A DNA stretch of 64,000 nt from Hypomesus transpacificus (taxonomy: Eukaryota; Chordata; Actinopteri; Osmeriformes; Osmeridae), in the NCBI RefSeq assembly GCF_021917145.1, contig NC_061062.1:11993788-12057787 (forward strand), in the 5' to 3' direction. The notes under the pieces were generated by a model, which saw nothing but the letters and a program-made list of their open reading frames with translations, made no database searches and was not told where the DNA came from. Each line of letters begins with the position of its first letter. Positions within the stretch are counted from its first letter, which is position 1. Of this stretch, positions 13,374-24,961 are shown in pieces. The position numbers and the translations under genes are program-made.

Positions 13374-14700
13374 TCAATTTGAAGTTCTACTCTTTTTGTG
13401 CGTGTATGTTTGTTGAAATGATGTTCCACTTACATTGTGCATACTCTTATGGCTCATAAAACTGAAGGAGATCAGTTAATGTGGCGATGATTCAGCAGAG
13501 GGTGGGGTGAAGGGGCCGGTGGGGGAGAAGATGGGGGCGGGGGTGAAGGATTGGGATGGGGTTGTAAGGGAAGCGGGTGGGTGGCTGACATGATGGTACT
13601 ATTGGATGGATGGGGACGGAAGGGGAGGGGGTTGGGTTGACCCTGGCCCAGCCCTAACAGCCCCAGCAGCAGCAGTGGTAACCTGACCCCCTCCCATATG
13701 TCCCCCTGCTGCTCAGGCCAAAGGGGGGGGGGGGGGGGCACTGGTGAGGGGAGGGGGGTGATGTAGCCCCCGTCCATGACGTACAGGTGCTCTCTACAAT
13801 TACTCCTACCTTGTTCTTCCTTCACTGGGAGCCAGGCTCAACACTGTATTATAATTGGAGGCTCAAAACTCTCTGTGAAAGAGAGAAACAGAGCAAGGAA
13901 TCCGAGAGACTTTGTAAATGTCATTGATGCTGAAAAATACATATGGTAGTTTTAACCTCTACAATGAAATAGTGAAATAGGAACAACATGAGTCTACATC
14001 ACCAGGCAACCACTGATGTGGTTTATGTTTCAAAACAGATTTTTGTATTAGGTGTGTTGAGATTATGTTGACATGGACATCACAGTCTCAAGTTTTCTCT
14101 CAGCTAGATGAACAGCACTCTGAACCAGCTTTGTAACTACATCCTCTTTGTCCTCTTGTCATGTTGTGACTTGAAATTATGTGAATTTATGATTGTGCTT
14201 TAAGTGCTCTCTTTTTTGTAGTGTCAGGACCCTTTTGAGCCTCTGTGGAATGATTTAGTATGACTCCGATATCAGACTGATAAATTGCCAATCAATAGAC
14301 CAGGCGACCTGCTCAGGGTTTGTCGGTGTTGTATTACATGGTACACCTCTTTCAATGAAACATTGCCTGAGGTTGATCCGGAATGGCACTGGAATGTTAC
14401 CAGAGATTTGCATAGGATGTAGACTAGGCTACGTCACTCTGGGAATGCCTACATTGATGTTTCAAACTCCTACAAACGGTTTCAAAATCGTATTGTTAAG
14501 AGCCCTGTGCGCTTATCCTCTCTTACGTCACGCTTTTGGCTAGCGTAGGCTATATTATGGTCGATGGTGTTTATGAAGAACAGGCGTCGTTGGAGTTTTT
14601 TGACATTTCGGCCTACACAGCTTATCATATTGAAAGTTTAGGCTTACCTAGAACTGGTAGCCTACTGAACAGAAACATTCGAGTGCTTGTTTTGAAAATA
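13374..14700. other. Intergenic DNA between convergent ralgapa2 and insm1
   Basis: No gene is recognised. A G-rich/C-rich tract lies at about 13500-13750 and includes a run of some 17 G at 13722-13738. The rest is ordinary AT-rich sequence. The two neighbouring genes are transcribed toward this stretch. Confidence 0.6.
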
Positions 14701-15622
14701 TTTTTATTTTATTTTATGATAGACGACAACGATGTACACATACAATCAAAGCGCTATAAAAGCCAACATTTAACAAAATAACATGTCCATAGAAAAAGAT
14801 TGCATCTAAGTTAAGAGCTTTACGTTTAACAAGAGCTGTGGAGATTGAATTTAAACCTACCCACGACAACTATCACAACTCAAAATTTTGACAAAACATT
14901 TGGCTACGACATGTAAACTGCCAGAACGATTCACAGAATAATCACACAACACAATTATAATTTACATAAAATAATTGCAGAATAAATAAATAAATACAAT
15001 TATGATGAAAATATTGCAACAATTATACTCAACAATAAAATGTGCCAGCATTCAAAATTAAAACAATCTTTATATTATGTTGACTTTTTAAGGCAGTTGT
15101 ACAGCGGAGTTTCCATTAGGCTATATTCTAAAGGCAATTGTGGTACTACTAAAGGGGAATGTTCCAGTCGTTTTATCATTTCAAGACAAAGTTGATAAGT
15201 TTGTCGTGTCATTCATAAACTAGCATAAAGCTACAGTGATACAGCAATTCACAGTCGGTGAATTAAAAGGCTCTGATGATGAACAAATATCCACGGTGAA
15301 TAAACATTTCTTAGGTCTAGAAGCTATTACTTGAGCACGTGTGCAGCTGTCCTAGAAAAATACCCTTTAACAGTCAAACTACGCTTTGTTTTATTTTGAT
15401 AAACTAATTTGAGAGAAATCTCAAAATATAGGCCTATTTTATTCAAGATATAGATAAGCATTCAACAACCACTGATTGGCATGAATAAGACACCTCATTG
15501 AACACACCATCTAAACATCAAGTTGCCCGGTCATTCATACAGTCGGGCCTTGAACATCACTGAAACCTTTTCTTTTTTCAATGCCACGTTGTTTCCCGTC
15601 TAAAGGCACGCATTTTCTTATA

Positions 15623-17038
15623 TTAGCACGCAGGGCGCACGGGCATTTGAAGCAGGATCACCTGCCTGTTCTCAGAGGGGTGGCATTTGTTGATGTGCCT
15701 CGTGAGTCCTGGTGAGCTGTAGAAAGTGGCAGGGCAGTACTTGCAGGGATAAACCTGGGATGAGTGCATGAGACGCAGGTGTCTCTCTTGGTTGGCCCTG
15801 TTGGGGAAATTCTCCCCACACACGGGACACAGAAGGCAGTCCACGGGGCTCAGATTCAGGGGACTTTGGTTTGGGTGCTGCTCTTCTGAGGACGACGACA
15901 CTTGAACCTCTTCTACTCTGTCGCTGTGTTGAAATCCGTGGTCCTCGAAGATTTTATTTTGCAAGGCTTGATGTCCAAGAATATGTTTTCTTAGGTATGC
16001 TTGACGCTTAAACCTTTTCCCACAAAGTTGGCAGTCGTATAACCCATCTTCCGAGCCGGACTCTGACAGACCGGGACTCGGGGTGTCTCTGTCGCTCAGC
16101 ATCTCAGGTCTCATGTCTTTGGCTTCCTCGGGGATGGACTTGACAACGGGGGGTATTTTGGCGATGTCAGATTTCATGTTCTGAGTTGGTGGCATTCCGG
16201 GTGCGCTTGGGACGCGTGGTTTGTGCCAGCGTCGGTGAGAGGCGAGGTTGGCCGGACAGCTGAACATCTTGTCACATTCGGGACATCTGTACTCAACTCT
16301 AACTATCCTAGAACACTTGTGCTGGGCTAGAGAAAAGGGGTCCGCGTATTCCTCCTTACACAATTGGCAAATGTACTCTCCTAAAGGCTTATTACCTCCC
16401 GATGTCTGCGCTCTTGGTTTGGAGTCGACCGGTCCCTCTTTGATTTTAAGACCAAGCACCGGTGAAGTCGTGACTTCGTCCTCAAAATTTAGTTTTCTTA
16501 TGGCTTTGGGTTTCTTCGATGCAGATTTCTTGCGCTCATTGTCGGATGCGGGCCTTTTAGTGCCGGTCCGGATGGCCGTGGCGGGGATGCTGCTGGTGAT
16601 GCCACTGCGATTGCTGTTGCTGCTTCCTATTTTCAGGTCCACTGGGGCGAATAGAAGATGGTCTAAACTCGAGAGGGAGGCAGGTGTCGGGAATGACTCG
16701 GCAGAAATCGGTGAGCCTAGATTGAAACTTCGCTCGAAATATCTCCTTTCGTGTTCCTTGCTGATGGGCCGAGTCGGACTGTACAGTGCTTGGTACACCG
16801 CCTCGGGGTTTCCAAACTGCACCGGTTTACTCTCCAGCCTGGGAACAGGTGCGTCTGCGGCGAGATCCGGCGATATAACTGCTCGGTCAGGACTGGATGC
16901 AACAGACGCTGCCGGGGATGAGTCGACCTGGCTATGAAAGGTTGGGATATGATGCTCCTGTTCATTTTCATCGGGACGGGTCCTGTAGGAAACATGTGCA
17001 GATTTCCTGTTTCTTTTTACTAGGAATCCTTTGGGCAT
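15623..17038 (-). CDS. insm1: Insulinoma-associated protein 1 (SNAG-domain C2H2 zinc-finger repressor)
   Basis: INSM1 is a nuclear repressor that drives endocrine and neuronal progenitor differentiation and recruits LSD1/HDAC complexes through its N-terminal SNAG motif. The intact 471-residue single-exon frame starts MPKGFLVKR, the SNAG motif, which fixes the start. Landmarks shared with human INSM1 are [12 protein letters not shown] (86-97), [17 protein letters not shown] (104-120), the block [14 protein letters not shown] (176-189) and [15 protein letters not shown] (190-204). Five zinc fingers follow at about 222-242 (last ligand Cys), 250-272, 334-356, 404-425 and 430-453, then [15 protein letters not shown]. 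Details such as [19 protein letters not shown] favour INSM1 over INSM2, as does ralgapa2 next door. Human INSM1 is about 510 residues; the fish form lacks its Pro/Ala/Gly-rich expansions. The a or b duplicate cannot be told. The 3' UTR probably runs to AATAAA-type signals near 14705-14716. Confidence 0.97.
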   Translation of the reverse strand: MPKGFLVKRNRKSAHVSYRTRPDENEQEHHIPTFHSQVDSSPAASVASSPDRAVISPDLAADAPVPRLESKPVQFGNPEAVYQALYSPTRPISKEHERRYFERSFNLGSPISAESFPTPASLSSLDHLLFAPVDLKIGSSNSNRSGITSSIPATAIRTGTKRPASDNERKKSASKKPKAIRKLNFEDEVTTSPVLGLKIKEGPVDSKPRAQTSGGNKPLGEYICQLCKEEYADPFSLAQHKCSRIVRVEYRCPECDKMFSCPANLASHRRWHKPRVPSAPGMPPTQNMKSDIAKIPPVVKSIPEEAKDMRPEMLSDRDTPSPGLSESGSEDGLYDCQLCGKRFKRQAYLRKHILGHQALQNKIFEDHGFQHSDRVEEVQVSSSSEEQHPNQSPLNLSPVDCLLCPVCGENFPNRANQERHLRLMHSSQVYPCKYCPATFYSSPGLTRHINKCHPSENRQVILLQMPVRPAC

Positions 17039-17206
17039 CTTTGCGAATGATGGTGGAAAGGCACTTTGGAAAGGAGGGCGAAGTCTCTATTATGATCCAG
17101 GTTTGTAAAATTGCAGACACGCAGGAGCTTAAGATGACAAACTTATATTTTCGCTATCGATTCCTCTGTTGCTGAAATGTTTTCGCCTCCAATGCATAGC
17201 TGCACT

Positions 17207-17270
17207 CCTTTTATGCCGGAATGATGCTATTGTTCTCGCCCCTTGTTGCGGCGTCCCCAACCAATCAGAC
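17207..17270 (-). promoter_or_regulatory. insm1: Core promoter of insm1: TATA-like box and CCAAT box
   Basis: On the minus strand a CATAAAAGG sequence (17207-17215) lies about 170 bases upstream of the ATG. An inverted CCAAT box (CCAATCA on the plus strand, about 17261-17267) lies some 50 bases further upstream. The spacing fits a TATA promoter with a start site near 17180 and a 5' UTR of about 140 bases. This is inference from motif and spacing. Confidence 0.5.
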
Positions 17271-18373
17271 GAAACTAAGATCCCAGTGGATTTGGTTGTG
17301 GGAGTGTTCAAAGCCTGGCTTTGGTGGATTTCGTTGGAGGATGTGCAGATAGCTGGGCAGATGTACTTGCGGTTTATTACATTAATGTGTGCGCGCGGCC
17401 CCGCCCTGACAGAGGCACACGCCGGGTCCTCCTCTTTTTACGGTCTGATGGCTTTCTATACAAATGCACACGTGCCACGGCTTTGTGGCTCTCCTCCGGG
17501 GGCCACAGAGCTGCCAAAAGGAAATGTCTGTCACTACCGCAATCATCAAAATTTAGAATTAAGATAGGGACTGGAGTGGAGTGGGATTCATAGTATTGGG
17601 CCTAGGCTATATGATTTTGACAATCCTCGGTATTAAAATGTGTGCGCATAATGTGTGCGCCTACCACAGCAGGGCTTCAATAACCCAAACCTTGTAAGCA
17701 TCTTTACATGTTTGTTTGATGGTGGACGTGTTTTTATGTTTTTGTTTATATATTTCACGAATGCACAACACTTCACGAATGCACATTATGGACAACATCG
17801 TAACTTGTGTCAATTGTGAGCCTTGACATTTCTAACGCATATAGCCAACATAAAACATTCACTTGACTTGACCTTGATCATGTTTTGTGTTCTTTTTTTA
17901 AATGGAAATATTCTTTAGTTTAAATCATATTTATTTGAGCACGTGTCTGTCTCGGCAGTTTAACTCGAGTTATAAATCAGACGTCTCACTGCATACATAA
18001 GTAGTAAGCAAGCCCTCTGGTCTTCGTGGACAATAGCCACGTCTGCCCACGCTGGATATTCCGTTTTCGTTTGAAAGGCAAATTGACCTCTTCACTGTGA
18101 AATAGGACTCACGGCCAATCTGGCCTAGAGATAGGCGCGTGCTGTGTGTAATCAGCGCTCCAAACAAAGAGGGCCGCAGTCCGAATGTCAGTCAGCGCGC
18201 ACTGCTGCTCGCACAGTAATGAAATGCAATAACATCTAAAACATGACTGCATGATTATGTAGGCTAATATGGAAATACAATCATCTTTATTATTTTCCAA
18301 CATATTACCTTCTTAAAATGTTTTCTTATTTGCACAATGCTGTTAAAGCAGGTAGTATTGTCAGTTTTGGCAT

Positions 18374-18465
18374 ATTTGTTAGTTTTAACTATAGTTAAAA
18401 CTAACAAATCTAGCTAACTAACATATTTAGCCTACTAGAATTCAGTTATATAGGCTAAATATGTT
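18374..18465. repeat. Perfect 36-base palindrome followed by a 13-base-arm inverted repeat
   Basis: 18374-18409 is a perfect palindrome centred on AACTATAGTT with arms beginning ATTTGTTAGTTTTA. Immediately downstream, AACATATTTAGCC (18420-18432) pairs with GGCTAAATATGTT (18453-18465). Each could form a hairpin. They may be the remains of a small inverted-repeat transposon, but no target duplication was identified. Confidence 0.85.
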
Positions 18466-21400
18466 ATTTTCAATGTTATTTTTTAAAAATTGTAACGTTT
18501 TTTTGTAGGTCTAATCCAAAACGTTAAAGAACCCATTATTAAATGGCTACAGTGAATGTGAAAAAACGCGCAAGTTTTTCAGATGTAAAAAAAAACTGTT
18601 TTCATAAAAAAGAAAGACTGAGAAGACATCTCAACATAACTTTGTCCGTCTGGTTGAATATTTATTTAAATGAAGTCAAACCAGGGACTTTGTGCGCCCT
18701 GTACTTTGGAGAGTGCCTTTCTCTCTGCACGGGGAAACCAGGCAAGAATTAATCTCCATCATCGCCCATTGTTCTGCCCATTTGCATAAAGCTGCTGTAT
18801 GACCAAGTCAAATAATTGCACAATCAAGTTGAGACATGTGTCTTTGAATGGCTGTTTTGGTGCATTCTCACCTGCTTCAATGCTCACCGTTAGATTTGCC
18901 ACGATTCTATATTCGCTTTTTAATTTTGTGAAAAGTTGCTTTTCACACACTTTTTTGAACTTTATTTGTAGGCTACAAAATACCATGGGCAATTCAAACC
19001 AATTTAAACAAGTTATGTTATCTGGATCAAGTCAAAATCTTAACCTATATTTTCTACTTTGAGAAAAGTAGAAAGTTGTACATTTCTTTCATAGACAAGA
19101 GTAGACCCTATTGTCCTTTTCCAACATATGAACACTTATTTAACAAATACATGTTTTCATAATTCGCTGTCTTAGGTCATGCATTTGCCCTTGTTTGTGT
19201 TATGGCCAATCAGTTTTCAGTGTTTCAGCTGCACTTATATTAGCATTGGTTCGAGGAGATACTTTAATGGCATTTTAACGAGTTCCTCTTTCCCCGTGAT
19301 AATTTCTCTTAAGCGCGTGGGCCAATGTGCAGTGTGGTGGCCTTGGTATCGGACGCATGTGCGTGTTTGCTCAGTGGCGCGTGCTCCCCTGTCTATGCAA
19401 GGGGGAAGTGCCTCATTACCATACAGCTGCCTCTCCTTCCATACTCATAAACTTCCTCCGCCCTTCATGCACTATCACCGGGGCCACTTCGGGATCGCAT
19501 AGGGGTTATAACACACCTCTTTGGTTTGAATCGTCGTAGGTCTCATGGGCCTCCTTTCTACAAGTTTGATAAAAAAAATACATACCCGGGTCTAATGCTG
19601 AGGATTGTTTGTGAAACTTGGATTAAGTGGCCTGTTGGGGTCTTTAGAGTGCTTTCAATGGTGCGGTTTTGCTCACGAATACAGAGCAACTTCATAACGA
19701 TCTACATTTTGACATAGGCATACATTTTATGACAATAATCTTGATATTTTGATACAACCCTGAAGACAGCCGTCTAGTTGAGTTAATTCCTTGACAACTT
19801 GACTTCATTGCACCACCTACAGGCTGAACGAAGCATCCGGACGGTGGACGATTTAAGATCCTAAACATCTTGGTTCCAAAGTAGCCTATGAAATCAGACT
19901 GAATTATTATTATGTCTATATCAATTATATATTATAAAATATTCTACATACTGGAGGTCTAAATCACCATTGGTATGTGTGCTCGATCAGACCTTGTGTG
20001 CCTCTATATCTAACCCACTATAGCCTATAACAAGTAAGGATGTCACTGTAATTTGCGGTCACGACATGGGCTCCATGAATGGTGTTGTCAATAAATTATT
20101 GTAATGGATGAGTTGGAGCTCCATTCGGCCTGTCTAATCTGATAAGAGAAGACCAATTCAGAGAGCCAGTGAGGAATCCAGATTTAATCACAGGGGATGA
20201 TGCAAGGACCTGTGTAGGAGCGCTTTAGCCATTGTCTTCAGATGTTTCTACGATGAACCAATTAGACAATGAAACAAACGAGCCTTTGTGAGTGAAGTTA
20301 TTCAATTTTTTTGTAAAATAAAAAGTTTATAAATCGGTTTGAGGTGTATTGTTTCTCATTGTGAAAAGCAAATGCAAACTAATCGTGTCCGATAATAAGC
20401 CAAACTGCATAATTCAGCATTTCTGGGGTTATTCCGACTCCTATCCATTGGAGTAATAACATAAGCAAAATAAAACTGTATGAATATAATTTGCCCTTAT
20501 CCCAGAGGCATGTTTGATTCTCTAATCGAAAACATTCGAGAGTTGCTTCGTAATTTCCAATGTTTCTTGGTCGTTAGGTGGAGTCTATCCCACGAGACAT
20601 GCCCTGGAATGTTAAATGCTAATTCACCTCTGAGCCACAGAGGTGGATAAAGTGATTGTTCTATCTGGGACTGATTAAAAACCACTACCTCGTCTCTCCC
20701 CGCGTTCACCTCTGTCGGCCCTCACATTCATTTCTGTATTCATGAGCGGACAACAAAGCGCAGGCAGAGCGGCTGGTGTATTATAGATAATAAGGCCAGC
20801 GGGCGCCAACTTCCCGCCGCAGGTTTCCCTCTGCCCTGGCTCATTCAATTACCTCAGAAGAGTTCTCAGAGGCACAGCTGCTCTATGGGAGAGCGGAGAG
20901 GGAAGATTGAGGTACAGAACATGCACGCCTGCATGCACGCGCATGCGCACACACACACTTCGACCATCATCCATTTTTTTTTTTAAGGAATAAGGAACGT
21001 TAACTATTTCACCCCTGTAAGGAGAAGGGAGTTCAGCATTTCCAGTGGCGTATGTTTGTTTCCAAATGTGAGTGGGACAGCTTTTTGGATGCAGCCACTA
21101 AATGTAATTTTCTTAATAAAAAGTGGGAAGGACAGATTTGCCGTTTTCAAATTAATGTATCATGAAACCCACGCCACTGAGTTAAACATATGACTTTCTG
21201 ATAGACTTTGCCACACCTAAACTGAAGGCAGCATAATTCTATATAGATTTGAAGTGAATAAATTATAGCTATAAGAACACTAAAATATGTGGCACACTAC
21301 AATGTGTACAGTTGGAATGACTTGTGTCCTAAATTAATTAAATTGCTCATAGTATCATTATAGGCTATGTGAGGTTACCATTAACTTGATGAACGTGTGG

Positions 21401-22229
21401 ACTGTAGATGCATTATCTGGAGAAACATGAAAGATGACCGCTCACCAACCTAATGGACCAAATCTTCTGTCTGTTGACAAATGGAGCTACAGAATTATCT
21501 CGCTCTCTAACTCCTTCTTTCTTTCTTTAAATGTCGTGCTCGAACCTTTTTTTCTTAAAGGGGACCCATGAGTTGTTTGCTTCCACAAATGAAACGCCCG
21601 CCATACATTCTGTAACTGTTCAGGAATTCTCCTATTTTGATTCTCCGAATTTAAGTAAACTGCAATTGCTCATGTCATTTTAGTATTAGTACAAGCCACC
21701 ATCCCTGCGAAGTAAAAACGCTTCAGACGTTCTTCTAATGGAACGTGTAAACCCCGCTCTTATAAGCCAAATTGCTGTCCATGGTCCTGAATCTCTGCTG
21801 TAGTTTTGGCTGCCGTACACAACTGACGTTAGCATAGCTCTGTTGCACTGCATGTAGACTTCGGGGCAATGCTATTTGCCCGTAAGTGACTCAGTCTTAC
21901 TTTCTGAATAGTCCACATCCATTTCTCAACAGGAAAACCCAAGGAAATAATCTTGTTTTGCTGTTGACTGGGAAATGTAATGTGTTCAATTTGGGAAATC
22001 CAACGTTATGCTTTATACTTTTTGGATTGGACGTGGTGTTTGGACGTGGTCTTATTGAGTTTCTCAATAAGACGTTCTGGTTGGTGATGTATTCTTGAAA
22101 AAATGGAATGAGCATCCAAATAATTTCAGGCTCAAGCATGTAAGCCCATCCTCGTACAGACACACAATAACAAATGACCCCATGTGAAGAGTTTGGAATG
22201 TCACATTTTCCAAACAAAACATCTCCAAA

Positions 22230-22590
22230 ATTGACATGCTCCTCATTAGCTGGAGTCATTTGCATTCTCTCATAATTGCGCTGCTTTCTTGATTATTAAA
22301 TGAACCCCATAATTAGTCACCTAAATAGGGTTAATCAGACTCTGCTCATCACTCTTATTATTTTCCCTCAGAAAAAAAGAGAGGAAAAAAGATACTTGAT
22401 TAATTATATCAGTCTTTTCATCAGCCAGGCTACGATTCCCACTCTGAAATTAATATCATGTTGTAAATGGAGGAAGGAGCGGCCGGACCCAGACAGATGA
22501 AAGATTTCACTCAAATTAATTAAGTACTAATTATGCAGTGGGAGTTGGGAGCCGTTTGCATAATAAGCTCCAGTCGAGGAGATCAGTCAT
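22230..22590. promoter_or_regulatory. Candidate distal enhancer (homeodomain-motif cluster)
   Basis: A dense group of TAATTA, TTAATTAA, ATTATTAAAT and GCATAATAA motifs lies in a non-repetitive stretch about 5.2-5.5 kb upstream of insm1. The texture resembles deeply conserved non-coding elements beside developmental regulators. Conservation cannot be tested here, so this is a weak, motif-based call. Confidence 0.25.
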
Positions 22591-24479
22591 GGAGCAGGCT
22601 GAGCTGTAGACTAATACACCCTCCGGATACACATGCTGGACCTCACTCTGCCTCTAAAAACTTTGACTGGGATATGTGACCGTCTGGAGTGGGGTTGCAA
22701 GTTTCGTGATATTTTGTTTTTGACGTGATAAAGGGACAATATTTGTTTGTTTTTTGTTCTTAGTGCGGATGTTGGTGTGCTCAATGTGATCGAAAATCAT
22801 ATTAATGATCATGTTAAAATTGTTGACCTGATTTATAAAACCATGATGTCATTGTTACTATTACTTTAAACCCTTAGGAATGAGTTTAGAGGAGTCTGAC
22901 AAACACCTGTGTTCTAAGAGATGATTTGCTCAAAAAGGAACAGAAAAACACTCACATGCTGCACAATTTATATCACATCCAGTAAGGGTAGATGTGATCT
23001 CTTTCACTACAAATCTCATCAACAATTATTTCCTACTTTCAACATCAAGACATTGCTTTAAGCTCAAAGCACTGGTAAAAGCTCTAAGCTCCATCTAATC
23101 ACGAACAACCTGCCTACCCTCTTGCCAGAGGGTTTAAAGAGCCCAATCACCTTCCACTCCAACCCTTTTCATCCCTAGACTTGTATTGTTGATCAGGGAT
23201 AGTTGTTGTTTGTTGAGTGCAGCAAGGGGGATTATGGGGAAATAAACTCAGTGTATCTTAATTGTCTGGCTAATCACAGCCATTCACCAGTGTATGGACC
23301 ATGTTCCTGGAGATGATTGGCTCCAGACTCCCAATAATCAATGTTTAGGTCAATAAGGGTGTACAGGCAAGCCTGCCCTTGGAGGCCGAGTGGGATTACA
23401 AAGACTATGATTAGTTAATCAAATCAAGAACCCACTTTCTTGTTGGCTGTCCTCTCTTTGTTTATACGTACACCGTATCTAAATGGAAATCATACAGCCT
23501 TCCACTTGCGGGAGGGCAAATCTACATGTGAATGATGCTCAGGGTCTTTGTGAATATGTTTAAAGATCTTTCACTTTCAATCTTGGTGGTGTGGCCATCA
23601 GTGGCTCCTCTTTGCCAACAACACTGTTGTCCTATCATTTGTACCTAAATTTGTACTTTCCAGACACATTCAAAAAACTCTTTAATCCAGCAGTGCATTA
23701 GGGAGAAGGGATTTACTGTATTTTTTTATGTGAACAAGCCCACCCGTTACCTTATGAAAACTTCCTTCCAGGGCCACCAGACTTGACCTGATCATCAGGC
23801 CTGGGATCCCTTCGATTCTTCCTCAGTGACAGCAGCCCATTGTTAAGGGGTTCCTACCAGAAAGGTACTGGGTCGAGGCCCCCCTATCCATCTCTGTCCA
23901 GAGGCCAATTGATAGTGGCTTGCTGCCTGTGAGGGGGGTTGGGACGTTCCTTTCTGATGAGTGATGGGGGGACCCCTTTGACTCTCAACACATGGTGAGC
24001 AGAGGCAGGGTCTATGATGAGGGGTCAGGGGCAGCTGGTGGGGGTAACAAGGGTGGATCATGGCGCAGGGTAGAGAGGGGGGTCACCAGGATCACTAGTT
24101 AGGGGGTATTGGGACAAAGCCTCCCAACCAACCACCTGAGTCTATCACTAAACCCATCCATCACCGGCCCGCTTTGTGATATTAGCCTAGCGGCGCCTAA
24201 TCGTTTCATAATCAGAGGATAATAGGGGTGAGAGTGAAAACTGGCTAACAGGGAGGTCATTCTATGAGAGTCAGTCCATAGGGCTGTGAGTGTCTGCAGA
24301 GTGCCTTCCGGCCAGGGGGGCAGCAACATGAGACTGGTGCCGTGATGTACCACTGCTCAGGTCGCTGGCTGTTGAAATCAAATACCCTTTTTGCTCTGTT
24401 AAATTGCTGCACTAGTCCACACTTGACCGGTGGGGATCTCATTCTATTTTGACTGTAACTGTTAGCTGCTCCTGGCATT

Positions 24480-24961
24480 CTCTAATCCCTGCTCTCCTCT
24501 CTGTCCCCCCCCCCACACATTCCCTGTGGTGTGGGGGGTTTGAGCTGTCAGGACCTGCTTGGTCGTCGGTCTGCCAACGCTGAACCAGGTCGTCACCCGG
24601 AATCCAGTCTCCATGACGGCCAACAGCGAGTTTCCCGGTCCCATCCAACGTCTATAAAGCCGAACAATGGATTTTGGTGTTTCAAAACCCATTGACACTG
24701 TATGACTATGTTTAGCTTGTGTTCTGCTCCTCTCTCTTACCAACCGTCTCTGGAGGAGGGGATCCCTCTCTGAATTGCTCCTCCCAAGGTTTCTTCCATT
24801 TTTTCTCCCGGTGGGAGTTTTTCTGGGAGTTTTTCCTTGTCTTCCTTGAGGGTTTAGGTTGGTTGAGGGGCAGTTCTATGGGCGCATGTGAAGCCCTCTG
24901 TGACATGCTTGCGTGTAAAAAGGGCTATACAAATAAATTTGATTTGATTTGATTTGATTTG
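24480..24961 (+). mobile_element. 3' end of an L2-type LINE
   Basis: The block ends in the fish L2-type 3' tail: CTCCCAAGGTTTCTTCC, then TTTTTCCTTGTCTTCC, TTGAGGGTTTAGGTTGG, AAAAAGGGCTATACAAAT, and a terminal (TTTGA)n-like array at 24936-24961. No reverse-transcriptase frame accompanies it, so it is a 5'-truncated copy. The 5' limit is approximate. A second, shorter copy lies at 57684-57789. Confidence 0.75.

Larger units (their letters stand above)
17300..23800. other. Gene-free region upstream of insm1
   Basis: I find no coding exon or RNA gene on either strand. The sequence is AT-rich with scattered homeodomain-like TAATTA/ATTAAT motifs and two inverted repeats near 18.4 kb. Because insm1 is a tightly regulated developmental gene, distal enhancers are plausible here, but none can be proven from one sequence. 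Confidence 0.6.

Noticed and set aside
13472-13825. Proline-rich 117-codon minus-strand frame
   Set aside because: It is low-complexity G/C-run sequence with no domain or promoter context, in intergenic DNA.
16248-16937. 229-codon frame antisense to insm1
   Set aside because: It is a shadow of the strongly conserved insm1 coding sequence on the other strand.
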